From NCBI GenBank assembly GCA_030614035.1, contig JAUWKW010000069.1, positions 1 to 7,286 on the forward strand: a stretch of 7,286 bases of DNA. Reading direction: 5' to 3'. The DNA is from Chromatiales bacterium (lineage in GTDB: Bacteria; Pseudomonadota; Gammaproteobacteria; Steroidobacterales; GCA-2729495). The first letter of the stretch is position 1; each line of letters opens with the position of its first letter. The notes below the pieces were generated by a model. It was not told the origin of the DNA, did no database searches, and was given only the letters and a program-made list of their open reading frames with translations. Position numbers and translations under genes: made by a program. Below, piece after piece: positions 1-6,424 of this stretch.

Positions 1-45
1 GACATCCTGTACAGGGCAGTTGATCCGCGGGTGTCGTTGACATGA
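1..45 (+). CDS. Peptide-type ABC transporter permease, DppB/OppB-like, C-terminal end only
   Basis: Only the last 14 codons and the TGA stop (43-45) are visible. They read DILYRAVDPRVSLT. The pattern of a (D/N)xLY stretch followed by a VDPR tail is typical of the C-terminus of DppB/OppB-family permeases, which form the channel with a DppC-type partner. The stop overlaps the start of the next permease gene in an ATGA (42-45), the usual tight dppB-dppC arrangement. The assignment rests on this short tail plus position directly before a DppC-like gene. The substrate and the rest of the protein cannot be judged from this window. Confidence 0.75.
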   Translation, partial: DILYRAVDPRVSLT

Positions 46-950
46 ACAACGGTGTTGCAGAAATTGCCGCTGTTGACCTGGAACGCGACTCCAGCACTGT
101 CGGTGATTCCTTGTGGGGCAAGGCGATTTTGAAATTTCGTCGCGACCGCGCGGGCATGTGGTCCTTAGCCGTCGTAACCGCTTACGCCTTGATAGCGCTC
201 GGAGTGTGGACCGGTGTGTGGGGAACTGGCTGGGCCGACGTCAGCGGCCCCAAATGGGCGCCGATTTCTGCTGAACATTGGCTGGGCACCAACATTATTG
301 GTCAGGACATATTTGAACGCGCCGTGTTCAGCACTAAAACCGCTTTCGAAGTCGGCCTGGTCGTCGCCGTACTGTCGACGGCGCTGGGCAGTGTGTGCGG
401 CTCCGTGGCGGGATTTTTCAGTGGCCGCTGGATCGACGAAATAATTGTCTGGCTGATGGGCGTACTCGATTCCATACCGTTTTATCTTCTGGTAGCGGCG
501 ATTGCATTTTCTTTAGAAGGCAATCCGTACGCGATGCATATTGCAATGGTCTCGACGTTCTGGGTCGGGACCGCTCGGCTCGTTCGCGGCGAAGTCATCA
601 AACTGAAGAGCCTTGATTTCGTCGAGGCGGCCCATGCGACTGGCGTTGGTCAATTCACGATTATTTTTCGCCATATTTTGCCAAACACATTTCATATTCT
701 TCTGGTGCAGGCGACGATTACATTCGTTGCTGCAATTAAATCGGAGGTCATCCTGAGTTTTCTGGGCATCGGGGTGCAGGACGGCATTAGCTGGGGACTG
801 ATGATCGCTGAGAGTACTTTCGAGGTACTGGCCGGCTTTTTCAACAACTTCCTGGCCGCGTCCGTACTGATGTTCGGTCTGGTCATGGCATTCAACATGT
901 TCTCTGACGCTCTGCAGGATGCGCTCGATCCACGAACGGTGTCTGCATGA
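42..950 (+). CDS. Peptide/nickel-type ABC transporter permease, DppC/OppC-like
   Basis: This is the second inner-membrane channel subunit of a binding-protein-dependent ABC importer of the oligopeptide/dipeptide/nickel family. At 302 residues it has the normal family length. A cytoplasmic N-terminus precedes a first membrane helix (about 40-60). A periplasmic segment then contains HWLGTNIIGQD (79-89), which corresponds to the family's GTDxxGRD motif in variant form. Further helices lie at about 103-126, 134-157, 163-178, 218-240 and 268-290. The EAA coupling loop that contacts the ATPases is clear: EAAHATG (195-201) with ILPN at 212-215. The C-terminus, DALQDALDPR, is also typical. The ATG at 42 overlaps the upstream stop and has no obvious Shine-Dalgarno sequence, so translational coupling is likely. 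The family is secure. The solute (dipeptide, oligopeptide, metal complex or other) cannot be read from the permease. Confidence 0.93.
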   Translation: MNNGVAEIAAVDLERDSSTVGDSLWGKAILKFRRDRAGMWSLAVVTAYALIALGVWTGVWGTGWADVSGPKWAPISAEHWLGTNIIGQDIFERAVFSTKTAFEVGLVVAVLSTALGSVCGSVAGFFSGRWIDEIIVWLMGVLDSIPFYLLVAAIAFSLEGNPYAMHIAMVSTFWVGTARLVRGEVIKLKSLDFVEAAHATGVGQFTIIFRHILPNTFHILLVQATITFVAAIKSEVILSFLGIGVQDGISWGLMIAESTFEVLAGFFNNFLAASVLMFGLVMAFNMFSDALQDALDPRTVSA

Positions 951-1978
951 GTGAACCACCGCTGCCAATGGCTGAAAGCAGGATGTCTGATGGCAAAGAA
1001 ATACTGTTGAGCGTTCGTGACCTTGCGGTTGAGTTTGCCACGGAGCAGGGCGTCGTTCGGGCGGTCGACGGCGTCAGCTTTGACGTGCATTCGGGCGAAA
1101 CTATCGGCTTGGTCGGTGAGTCGGGTTGCGGCAAAACGGTGACCGGCCTGTCCATACTAAGACTTGTCCCGTGTCCGCCAGGACGAATTGCAGCGGGGCG
1201 GATTGAATTCAAGGGTCAAAACCTGCTGGAAATCGACACCGGGCAAATGCGCGACATCAGGGGAAGCCAAATATCGATGATATTTCAGGAGCCAATGACT
1301 GCGTTGAACCCGGTGTTCACAATTGGCAACCAGATGGTCGACGTGCTGCGCGATCACGAAAAAATGACCCGCCGGCAGGCGAGAATAGCTGCGATTGAAA
1401 TGCTCGACAAAGTTGGTATTCCAGATCCCGCTGTACGCGTCGACGACTACCCCCACCAACTATCGGGCGGCATGCGCCAGCGCGTCATGATCGCGATGGC
1501 GTTGTCCTGCGGACCCGAACTGCTGATTGCCGATGAACCAACCACGGCACTCGATGTAACCACGCAGGCACAGGTACTCGATCAGATTGTTAGCCTGCAG
1601 GAAGAGTTTCAGATGGCCGTTATCCTGATAACCCATGATCTTGGAGTCGTCGCCGAGGTGTGTAGCCGGGCAATCGTTATGTACTGCGGCAGCGTCGTCG
1701 AAAGCGGTTCGATCGAGCCGTTGTTCGAGCAACCCAGGCATCCGTACACGGCCGGCTTGCTGGACTCCATACCACGTATCCGTGATAAGCAAATCGGGGA
1801 GTTGCCGGTGATCCAAGGCATGGTTCCGGACTTACTGCAGTTGCCGGCAGGCTGTCGCTTTGCCGATCGCTGTGATCGAGCGAGTGGCGTGTGTGTCGAG
1901 TCGCGACCGCAGCTGGATCCTGGCGCCGCCGGTCAGACGGCCGTTGCTTGTTTCGATCCGATTGACGCACAACAGTGA
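947..1978 (+). CDS. Peptide-type ABC transporter ATP-binding protein, DppD/OppD-like
   Basis: This is one of the two cytoplasmic ATPases that drive the importer. All nucleotide-binding motifs are present: Walker A GESGCGKT (57-64), Q-loop Gln114, signature LSGGMRQR (172-179), Walker B ELLIADEP (191-198) and the switch His230. After the ATPase core comes the oligopeptide-family C-terminal extension, with RHPYTAGLL (264-272) and cysteines at 303, 309, 316 and 335. In characterised OppD/DppD proteins an equivalent four-cysteine set binds a [4Fe-4S] cluster. A cluster here is inferred, not seen. Its 343 residues fit the family. The ATG at 947 overlaps the permease stop (ATGA). In-frame ATGs at 968 and 983 are possible starts, and none has a strong ribosome-binding site. 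The signature motif has Met where canonical LSGGQ has Gln, which is common in DppD/OppD. Substrate is undetermined. Confidence 0.95.
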   Translation: MSEPPLPMAESRMSDGKEILLSVRDLAVEFATEQGVVRAVDGVSFDVHSGETIGLVGESGCGKTVTGLSILRLVPCPPGRIAAGRIEFKGQNLLEIDTGQMRDIRGSQISMIFQEPMTALNPVFTIGNQMVDVLRDHEKMTRRQARIAAIEMLDKVGIPDPAVRVDDYPHQLSGGMRQRVMIAMALSCGPELLIADEPTTALDVTTQAQVLDQIVSLQEEFQMAVILITHDLGVVAEVCSRAIVMYCGSVVESGSIEPLFEQPRHPYTAGLLDSIPRIRDKQIGELPVIQGMVPDLLQLPAGCRFADRCDRASGVCVESRPQLDPGAAGQTAVACFDPIDAQQ

Positions 1979-2997
1979 ACATCGCAACGGAGCCTATGCG
2001 CACGCGTGACAGCGAACCGCTGTTGCAGGTCGAACAATTGAAAAAGTATTTTCCGGTGCAAGCGGGTCTACTCCGTCGTGTCGTCAATCAAGTGCGGGCG
2101 GTGGACGGGGTCAGCCTGCAGATAGCGTCGGGTAAGACCGTAGGGCTGGTTGGTGAATCCGGTTGTGGCAAGTCGACGCTGGGACGCACGATTCTGCAAT
2201 TACAGAAGCCGACCGCCGGCAACGTGTTTATAGCGGGCCGGGAGATTACCGGCATGCCTCACGCCGAACTGAAAGCCTGTCGCAGGGATATGCAGATTAT
2301 TTTCCAGGACCCCTACGCCTCGTTGAGTCCCAGGCGCACCGTCGCGCAGATTATTCGCGAGCCACTCGACGTGCACCACATCGGTAGCCCATCGGAGCGA
2401 CGCCGCAGAGTCGCAGAATTGCTCGAGGTCGTCGGATTACGACCACAGATATTGAATCGTTATCCGCACGAATTTTCCGGTGGTCAGCGGCAGCGCATCG
2501 GTATTGCGAGGGCACTCGCGCCGCGACCGAAATTCATTGTGGCCGACGAGCCGGTGTCGGCGCTCGACGTTTCGGTGCAGTCACAGGTGCTGAATCTGAT
2601 TGCAGAACTTAAGCGCGATTTCGGTATTGCATTTCTTTTTATCTCCCATGACCTTGCGGTGATTCAGCACGTCAGCGAGACGGTCGCCGTTATGTATTTG
2701 GGGCGGCTCGTTGAGGAAGCGAGTGCTGAGGATATCTATAGATCTCCAAAGCACCCGTATACCGAGGCACTGCTGTCGGCGATACCCGTACCGGACCCGA
2801 AGCGGAAATCCAGTCGGATAATTCTCGGCGGCGATGTGCCGTCTCCGGCGCACCCACCTTCAGGTTGTCCCTTTCATCCACGCTGTCCCGCCGCGATGGA
2901 TGTTTGCTCCAATGTACCGCCGCCGCGAACCGATCAGGGCGGTCCAGGGCGTCCGCATTACGTAAGCTGCCATTTGTACAGCGGGGCTGAGTCTTAG
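1975..2997 (+). CDS. Peptide-type ABC transporter ATP-binding protein, DppF/OppF-like
   Basis: This is the second cytoplasmic ATPase, expected to pair with the DppD-like protein encoded just before it. It has Walker A GESGCGKS (60-67), Q-loop Gln111 in IIFQDPYASLSPR, signature FSGGQRQR (167-174), Walker B KFIVADEP (186-193) and switch His225. The stretch QDPYASLSPRRTV is a hallmark of the DppF/OppF branch. The C-terminal extension has KHPYTEALL (259-267) and cysteines at 298, 304, 311 and 332, a possible iron-sulfur site as in the partner. Length (340 residues) is normal. The chosen start is the GTG at 1975, overlapping the previous stop (GTGA). An ATG at 1996 is an alternative, with GGAG at 1989-1992 unusually close to it. 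The conserved domain begins near residue 16, so either start gives a complete protein. The stop overlaps that of the convergent dctM gene. Confidence 0.95.
   Translation: MNIATEPMRTRDSEPLLQVEQLKKYFPVQAGLLRRVVNQVRAVDGVSLQIASGKTVGLVGESGCGKSTLGRTILQLQKPTAGNVFIAGREITGMPHAELKACRRDMQIIFQDPYASLSPRRTVAQIIREPLDVHHIGSPSERRRRVAELLEVVGLRPQILNRYPHEFSGGQRQRIGIARALAPRPKFIVADEPVSALDVSVQSQVLNLIAELKRDFGIAFLFISHDLAVIQHVSETVAVMYLGRLVEEASAEDIYRSPKHPYTEALLSAIPVPDPKRKSSRIILGGDVPSPAHPPSGCPFHPRCPAAMDVCSNVPPPRTDQGGPGRPHYVSCHLYSGAES
2994..2997. other. Overlapping stop codons of two convergent operons
   Basis: The bases TTAG hold both ends. TAG at 2995-2997 stops the plus-strand DppF-like gene, and the complement of TTA at 2994-2996 (TAA) stops the minus-strand dctM. 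There is therefore no intergenic space. I see no GC-rich hairpin followed by a T-run within about 60 bases on either side. Transcripts must end inside the opposing gene, end by a Rho-type mechanism, or overlap as antisense tails. Confidence 0.9.
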
Positions 2998-4382
2998 TCT
3001 CCGTAGATTAATTCCGGCAGCCACGTAGCCAGTTCCGGCCAGTATGCCAGCAGGATCAGGGCGAGTAGCTGGATCAATACAAACGGAATGACCCCTTTGT
3101 ACATTGCGGCCGTCGACAGCTCCGGTGGCGCAACTCCACGCAGATAGAACAGCGCAAAACCAAACGGCGGCGTTAGAAAAGACGTTTGAAGATTAATTGC
3201 AATCATAATTCCCAGCCACACGGGGTCGATGCCCATGCCTAGCAGTACCGGCCCGACGATCGGTACGACGACGAATGTAATCTCGATAAAATCGAGCACG
3301 AATCCGAGCAGGAACATGACAGCCATGACGATCAAAACGGCGGAAACGGTCCCTCCCGGAAGCGCTGTCAGGAACTCCCGCACGGCGTCGTCTCCGCCGT
3401 AGCCGCGGAACACCAACGAAAAGAAAGACGCTCCAACCAGAATCAAAAACACCATGCTGGTAAAACGTGTGGTGTTTCGCATGATTTCCTTAAGTCTTTG
3501 CAGGTTGAGTTGGCGACGCAGCAGGGCCAGCAGCAGTGCGCCGGCGGCCCCCACCGCCGCGGCTTCGGTCGGGGTTGCCAGGCCGCCGATAATCGATCCC
3601 AGTACCGCGAGAATCAGCAACATCGGTGGTATCAGGACCAGCACTACGCGGACCAACAATGGTCTCTCGTCGACCGGACCGTCGATATCGACCTCGTCGT
3701 GCACAGGCATTAACTGCGGCCGGACTGCCCCGAGAATGATCAACCAGAGGATGTACATTCCGACCAGCATTAATCCCGGGATCAAGGCGCCGACAAACAG
3801 GTCACCGACAGAAACGGTCTGCGGGGAAAAAATTCCCCGATCGATTTGTGATTGTTGATACGCCGAAGACATCACATCCCCGAGCAGTACCAGGATGATC
3901 GATGGCGGAATGATTTGGCCGAGGGTCCCCGAAGCGCTGATGGTGCCGGCCGCAACGGCGGGATCGTAACCTCGCTTCAGCATGGTCGGCAGTGCCAGCA
4001 GGCCCATCGTAACCACGGTGGCACCAACGATCCCGGTGCTGGCTGCCAGCAGCATGCCGACGATGGTTACCGCGATGCCCAAACCGCCGCGCAGGCGTCC
4101 GAACAATTGACTAAGCGTGTCGAGCAGATCTTCGGCGATTCGGGCACGCTCCAGCGTGACGCCCATGAAAACAAACAACGGTACCGCTATCAGGATCTGA
4201 TTGCCCATGATGCCGAAAATGCGGTTTGGCATCGTGTCCAGGAACACCGGGTCGAATACACCCGCCAAGACGCCACCCAGCGCGAATAACAGCGCCGTGC
4301 CGGCCAGAGTAAACGCGACCGGGTAACCGGCGAGCAAAATTGCCACGATCGCAAAAAACATCAGAAAGGCGATGATCGGCAT
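2994..4382 (-). CDS. dctM: TRAP transporter large permease subunit, DctM family (mannitol/chloroaromatic FcbT3-like type)
   Basis: This is the large membrane subunit of a tripartite ATP-independent periplasmic transporter, which uses an ion gradient (usually Na+) to import organic acids and similar solutes delivered by a binding protein. The protein is hydrophobic throughout. Family stretches include GYPVAF near the N-terminus, ASTGIVGATVVTMGLLALP, SGTLGQIIPPSI, ATPTEAAAVGA and FLTPPFGFALFYLRGVAP. The wording around GTLGQIIPPS and GDVMSSAYQQ resembles the FcbT3/COG4664 branch as I recall it. A hydrophilic segment (about residues 221-242, PQLMPVHDEVDIDGPVDERP) separates two membrane blocks. 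The ATG at 4382 (462 residues) is chosen because MPII runs straight into the first helix, as in relatives. A TTG at 4397 overlapping the dctQ stop (TTGA) would add five residues. Neither has a strong ribosome-binding site. The solute is unknown. Alpha-keto or hydroxy acids are known for some relatives, but this is only a guess here. Confidence 0.93.
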   Translation of the reverse strand: MPIIAFLMFFAIVAILLAGYPVAFTLAGTALLFALGGVLAGVFDPVFLDTMPNRIFGIMGNQILIAVPLFVFMGVTLERARIAEDLLDTLSQLFGRLRGGLGIAVTIVGMLLAASTGIVGATVVTMGLLALPTMLKRGYDPAVAAGTISASGTLGQIIPPSIILVLLGDVMSSAYQQSQIDRGIFSPQTVSVGDLFVGALIPGLMLVGMYILWLIILGAVRPQLMPVHDEVDIDGPVDERPLLVRVVLVLIPPMLLILAVLGSIIGGLATPTEAAAVGAAGALLLALLRRQLNLQRLKEIMRNTTRFTSMVFLILVGASFFSLVFRGYGGDDAVREFLTALPGGTVSAVLIVMAVMFLLGFVLDFIEITFVVVPIVGPVLLGMGIDPVWLGIMIAINLQTSFLTPPFGFALFYLRGVAPPELSTAAMYKGVIPFVLIQLLALILLAYWPELATWLPELIYGD

Positions 4383-4393
4383 TGTGCTTGGAC

Positions 4394-4921
4394 TCAATCA
4401 GAGTCCATAGAACGTCTCGCGACGAGTATGGCGACGTTGCGGGTTTCCATTGCGATTCCCTGCAGCAGCAGCAGGAATGCGGTGGCGGGAATGAACGACT
4501 TCATAATCGAGGGAAACGGGAATACCATGCCGCCGGCCTCACGCGAGGTTTCACGAATCTCCCACGAAAGACTGACATAGTCCCAGCTGGCCCAGATTAT
4601 GAAAACGGTCAGAGGCAGCAGAAACAAGGCAGTGCCGAGGGCATTCACCAGGGCGCGGCCACGTTCGCTCATGTCCCGATAGAAGATGTCGACGCGCACG
4701 TGCTGGTCATCGGCCAGCGTGTAAGCAGCTGCAAGCATGAAAACGGCCGCGTGCATCCACGTTACGCTCTCCTGCAGCCAGATCCAGCCGGTATCGAACA
4801 GATAGCGAAGCACAACCACGCAGAAGGTGACCAATACCATTGCCAGCGTCAGCCAGGCGGTGATACGCCCAATCGACCGGTTCAGCTTATCGATCGCGGT
4901 GGCTACACCTGCAAGAGTCAT
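4394..4921 (-). CDS. dctQ: TRAP transporter small permease subunit, DctQ family (FcbT2-like type)
   Basis: This is the small membrane subunit that partners DctM in a TRAP importer. Its 175 residues and four predicted helices (about 20-40, 50-70, 92-112 and 137-157) match the family. Recognisable family wording includes WLQESVTWMHAAVFMLAAAYTL (49-70), DDQHVRVDIFYRDMS (71-85), SWDYVSLSWEIRE and SREAGG (126-131). These features suggest the mannitol/chloroaromatic (COG4665) branch, consistent with the dctM next to it. The ATG at 4921 begins 18 bp after the trkH stop, and the gene's own stop overlaps or nearly touches the dctM start. There is no recognisable Shine-Dalgarno sequence; the leader is pyrimidine-rich instead. 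The usual DctP binding-protein gene is not next to it, which is unusual for this family. The family call is firm; the substrate is not known. Confidence 0.92.
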   Translation of the reverse strand: MTLAGVATAIDKLNRSIGRITAWLTLAMVLVTFCVVVLRYLFDTGWIWLQESVTWMHAAVFMLAAAYTLADDQHVRVDIFYRDMSERGRALVNALGTALFLLPLTVFIIWASWDYVSLSWEIRETSREAGGMVFPFPSIMKSFIPATAFLLLLQGIAMETRNVAILVARRSMDSD

Positions 4922-4939
4922 GGTAGCGGAGGCGGTGGC
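4922..4939 (-). other. trkH-dctQ intergenic gap, 18 bp
   Basis: This short gap holds no promoter or terminator that I can recognise. Read on the minus strand it contains CCGCCTCCGC (complement of 4926-4935) just upstream of the dctQ ATG, rather than a purine-rich ribosome-binding site. The closeness suggests that dctQ is co-transcribed with trkH. Confidence 0.6.
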
Positions 4940-6391
4940 CTAGCGTTCCCAGAAGCTGCGGGAGACCAGTACCAGCAGCGTGAATATTTCCAGCCGTCCG
5001 AGCACCATCGCGGTAATGCATACCCACTTTGAAAGATCGCTGAGTGCACTGAATCCATTGGCAACATCACCTAGCCCCGGCCCGAGGTTATTCAGCGACG
5101 CCGCTATCGCAGAGAATGCGGTCACCTGATCGACACCGTCTGCCAGCAGTATCAGCATCATCAGTACGAACAGGACAACGTAGACTGCAAAAAATCCCCA
5201 GACAGATTCCACCACCCGTGACGGCACCACCATGTTGCCCAGTTTGACTGGAATTTCGGCGTTGGGATGGACAAGTCGCTTGATTTCGCGTACGCCCTGC
5301 CGGTAGAGCAGCAAAACACGAACGACTTTCATGCCGCCGCCGGTTGACCCTGCACATCCGCCGACAAAACTCATGAAAATTAGCAACACCGGCAGCGCGC
5401 CTGGCCACAACGCGAATGGCGTGGTGGTGTAGCCAGTGGTCGTGCCAATCGAAATGACCTGGAACAACCCATTCCATACCGTGTCGCTGACATTCCCGTA
5501 GACGCCGGCGATATATAGATAGAACACCACCACGACTGCGAGCCCTATCAGCCCGTTGACGTAAGCACGGAATTCCGGATCTGCAATGTAATTGCGCAAT
5601 CCGCGGCTGCGCCAGGCCAGGAAATGCAGTGAAAAATTCACCCCCGCTGCAAGCATGAACACCATTGCTGTCAAATCAATCAAGACGCTGTCGTAATAGC
5701 CAATACTCAGGTCGTGAGTCGAAAAACCGCCGATCGCGACCGTGGAGAAGCTATGGCAGATGGCGTCGAATGCATCCATGCCGGCAACCCAGTACGCGAG
5801 TCCACAGGCTACTGTCAAGGTAAGGTAGATGTACCAAAGCGCTTTGGCGGTCTCGGTGATCCGGGGCGTCAACTTGGTGTCCTTTACCGGTCCCGGCGTC
5901 TCTGCGCGATACAGTTGCATGCCACCCATGCCCAGCATCGGAAGGACTGCCACGGCTAACACGATAATGCCCATGCCACCGAGCCACTGCAGCTGCTGCC
6001 GGTAAAACAACAGCGAGCGTGGCAGCGTGTCGAGCCCGGATAGCACTGTTGCGCCGGTGGTTGTCAGACCCGATACCGACTCGAAAACGGCGTCAGTTAG
6101 CGACATTACAGGCACTTCGGAAAACAGCAGCGGAGTTGCTCCTACTGTGCCGAGGCCAAGCCAGAAAGCTGCGACGATTAGAAACCCGTCACGGAGGCGC
6201 AATTCATCACGGGCGTTGCGTACCGGTAACCAGAGCAGAATTCCGGCAGCCAGAACGATGACGAAGGCGTATAGAAACGGCAACGCCGAACCTTCGTCAT
6301 AAATCAATGACACCGCTACGGGCGGCAGCATGCTGATGCTGAACATCATCAGCAGGAGACCGAGGATGCGCTGTACTAGGTTGAGATGCAT
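4940..6391 (-). CDS. trkH: Trk potassium uptake system channel subunit TrkH
   Basis: This inner-membrane K+ translocating subunit works with the cytoplasmic NAD/nucleotide-binding regulator TrkA. It has 483 residues, the same length as E. coli TrkH. All four pore-loop filter segments are intact: LTTTGAT (109-115), VAIGGFSTHD (218-227), IGTTTGYTT (315-323) and LNNLGPGLG (433-441). The glycine-rich intramembrane gating loop GGCAGSTGGG (344-353) is present, as is the conserved arginine of the last helix in LGRLEIFTLL (Arg466). Cytoplasmic KRLVHPNA (371-378) and the C-terminal FWER are also typical. The start ATG at 6391 (MHLNLVQRILG) fits E. coli-type N-termini. It lies 33 bp after trkA, so the two K+ genes are probably one transcription unit. 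By homology the protein should be functional, with no missing key residue. Confidence 0.98.
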   Translation of the reverse strand: MHLNLVQRILGLLLMMFSISMLPPVAVSLIYDEGSALPFLYAFVIVLAAGILLWLPVRNARDELRLRDGFLIVAAFWLGLGTVGATPLLFSEVPVMSLTDAVFESVSGLTTTGATVLSGLDTLPRSLLFYRQQLQWLGGMGIIVLAVAVLPMLGMGGMQLYRAETPGPVKDTKLTPRITETAKALWYIYLTLTVACGLAYWVAGMDAFDAICHSFSTVAIGGFSTHDLSIGYYDSVLIDLTAMVFMLAAGVNFSLHFLAWRSRGLRNYIADPEFRAYVNGLIGLAVVVVFYLYIAGVYGNVSDTVWNGLFQVISIGTTTGYTTTPFALWPGALPVLLIFMSFVGGCAGSTGGGMKVVRVLLLYRQGVREIKRLVHPNAEIPVKLGNMVVPSRVVESVWGFFAVYVVLFVLMMLILLADGVDQVTAFSAIAASLNNLGPGLGDVANGFSALSDLSKWVCITAMVLGRLEIFTLLVLVSRSFWER

Positions 6392-6424
6392 TGTCAGTCA
6401 GGCGGAGGAGTTTGCCTGTTCAAC
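6392..6424 (-). other. trkA-trkH intergenic gap, 33 bp
   Basis: This is the longest non-coding stretch in the window. Read on the minus strand it contains CTCCTCCGCC (complement of 6401-6410) ahead of the trkH start and no purine-rich ribosome-binding site. A 5-bp inverted repeat (CAGGC at 6399-6403, GCCTG at 6414-6418, 10-base loop) is too weak and lacks a T-run, so I do not call it a terminator. Confidence 0.6.

Noticed and set aside
513..1212. Overlapping minus-strand frames opposite the DppC-like and DppD-like genes
   Set aside because: They mutually overlap, have atypical composition and no motifs, and lie opposite strongly conserved transporter genes.
3852..4289. Plus-strand open frame of 145 codons opposite dctM
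   Set aside because: Low-complexity, Gln/His/Arg-rich translation lying fully inside a well-supported DctM gene on the other strand; an antisense shadow.
4459..4473. CAG triplet run inside dctQ
   Set aside because: It encodes part of a leucine run in the last membrane helix, ordinary for a hydrophobic segment; too short to be a repeat of interest.
4382..5032. Plus-strand open frame of 216 codons opposite dctQ and the end of trkH
   Set aside because: The translation is hydrophilic and rich in Gly, Gln and His, as expected when a membrane-protein gene is read backwards. It matches no family I recognise, and the opposite strand holds clear TRAP and Trk proteins.
6401..6410. GGCGGAGGAG on the plus strand looks like a strong ribosome-binding site for an antisense gene
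   Set aside because: No start codon follows at a suitable distance, and the plus strand downstream is antisense to trkA.
6399..6418. Inverted repeat CAGGC / GCCTG in the trkA-trkH gap as a possible terminator or attenuator
   Set aside because: The stem is only 5 bp with a 10-base loop and no T-run on either strand; chance is sufficient.
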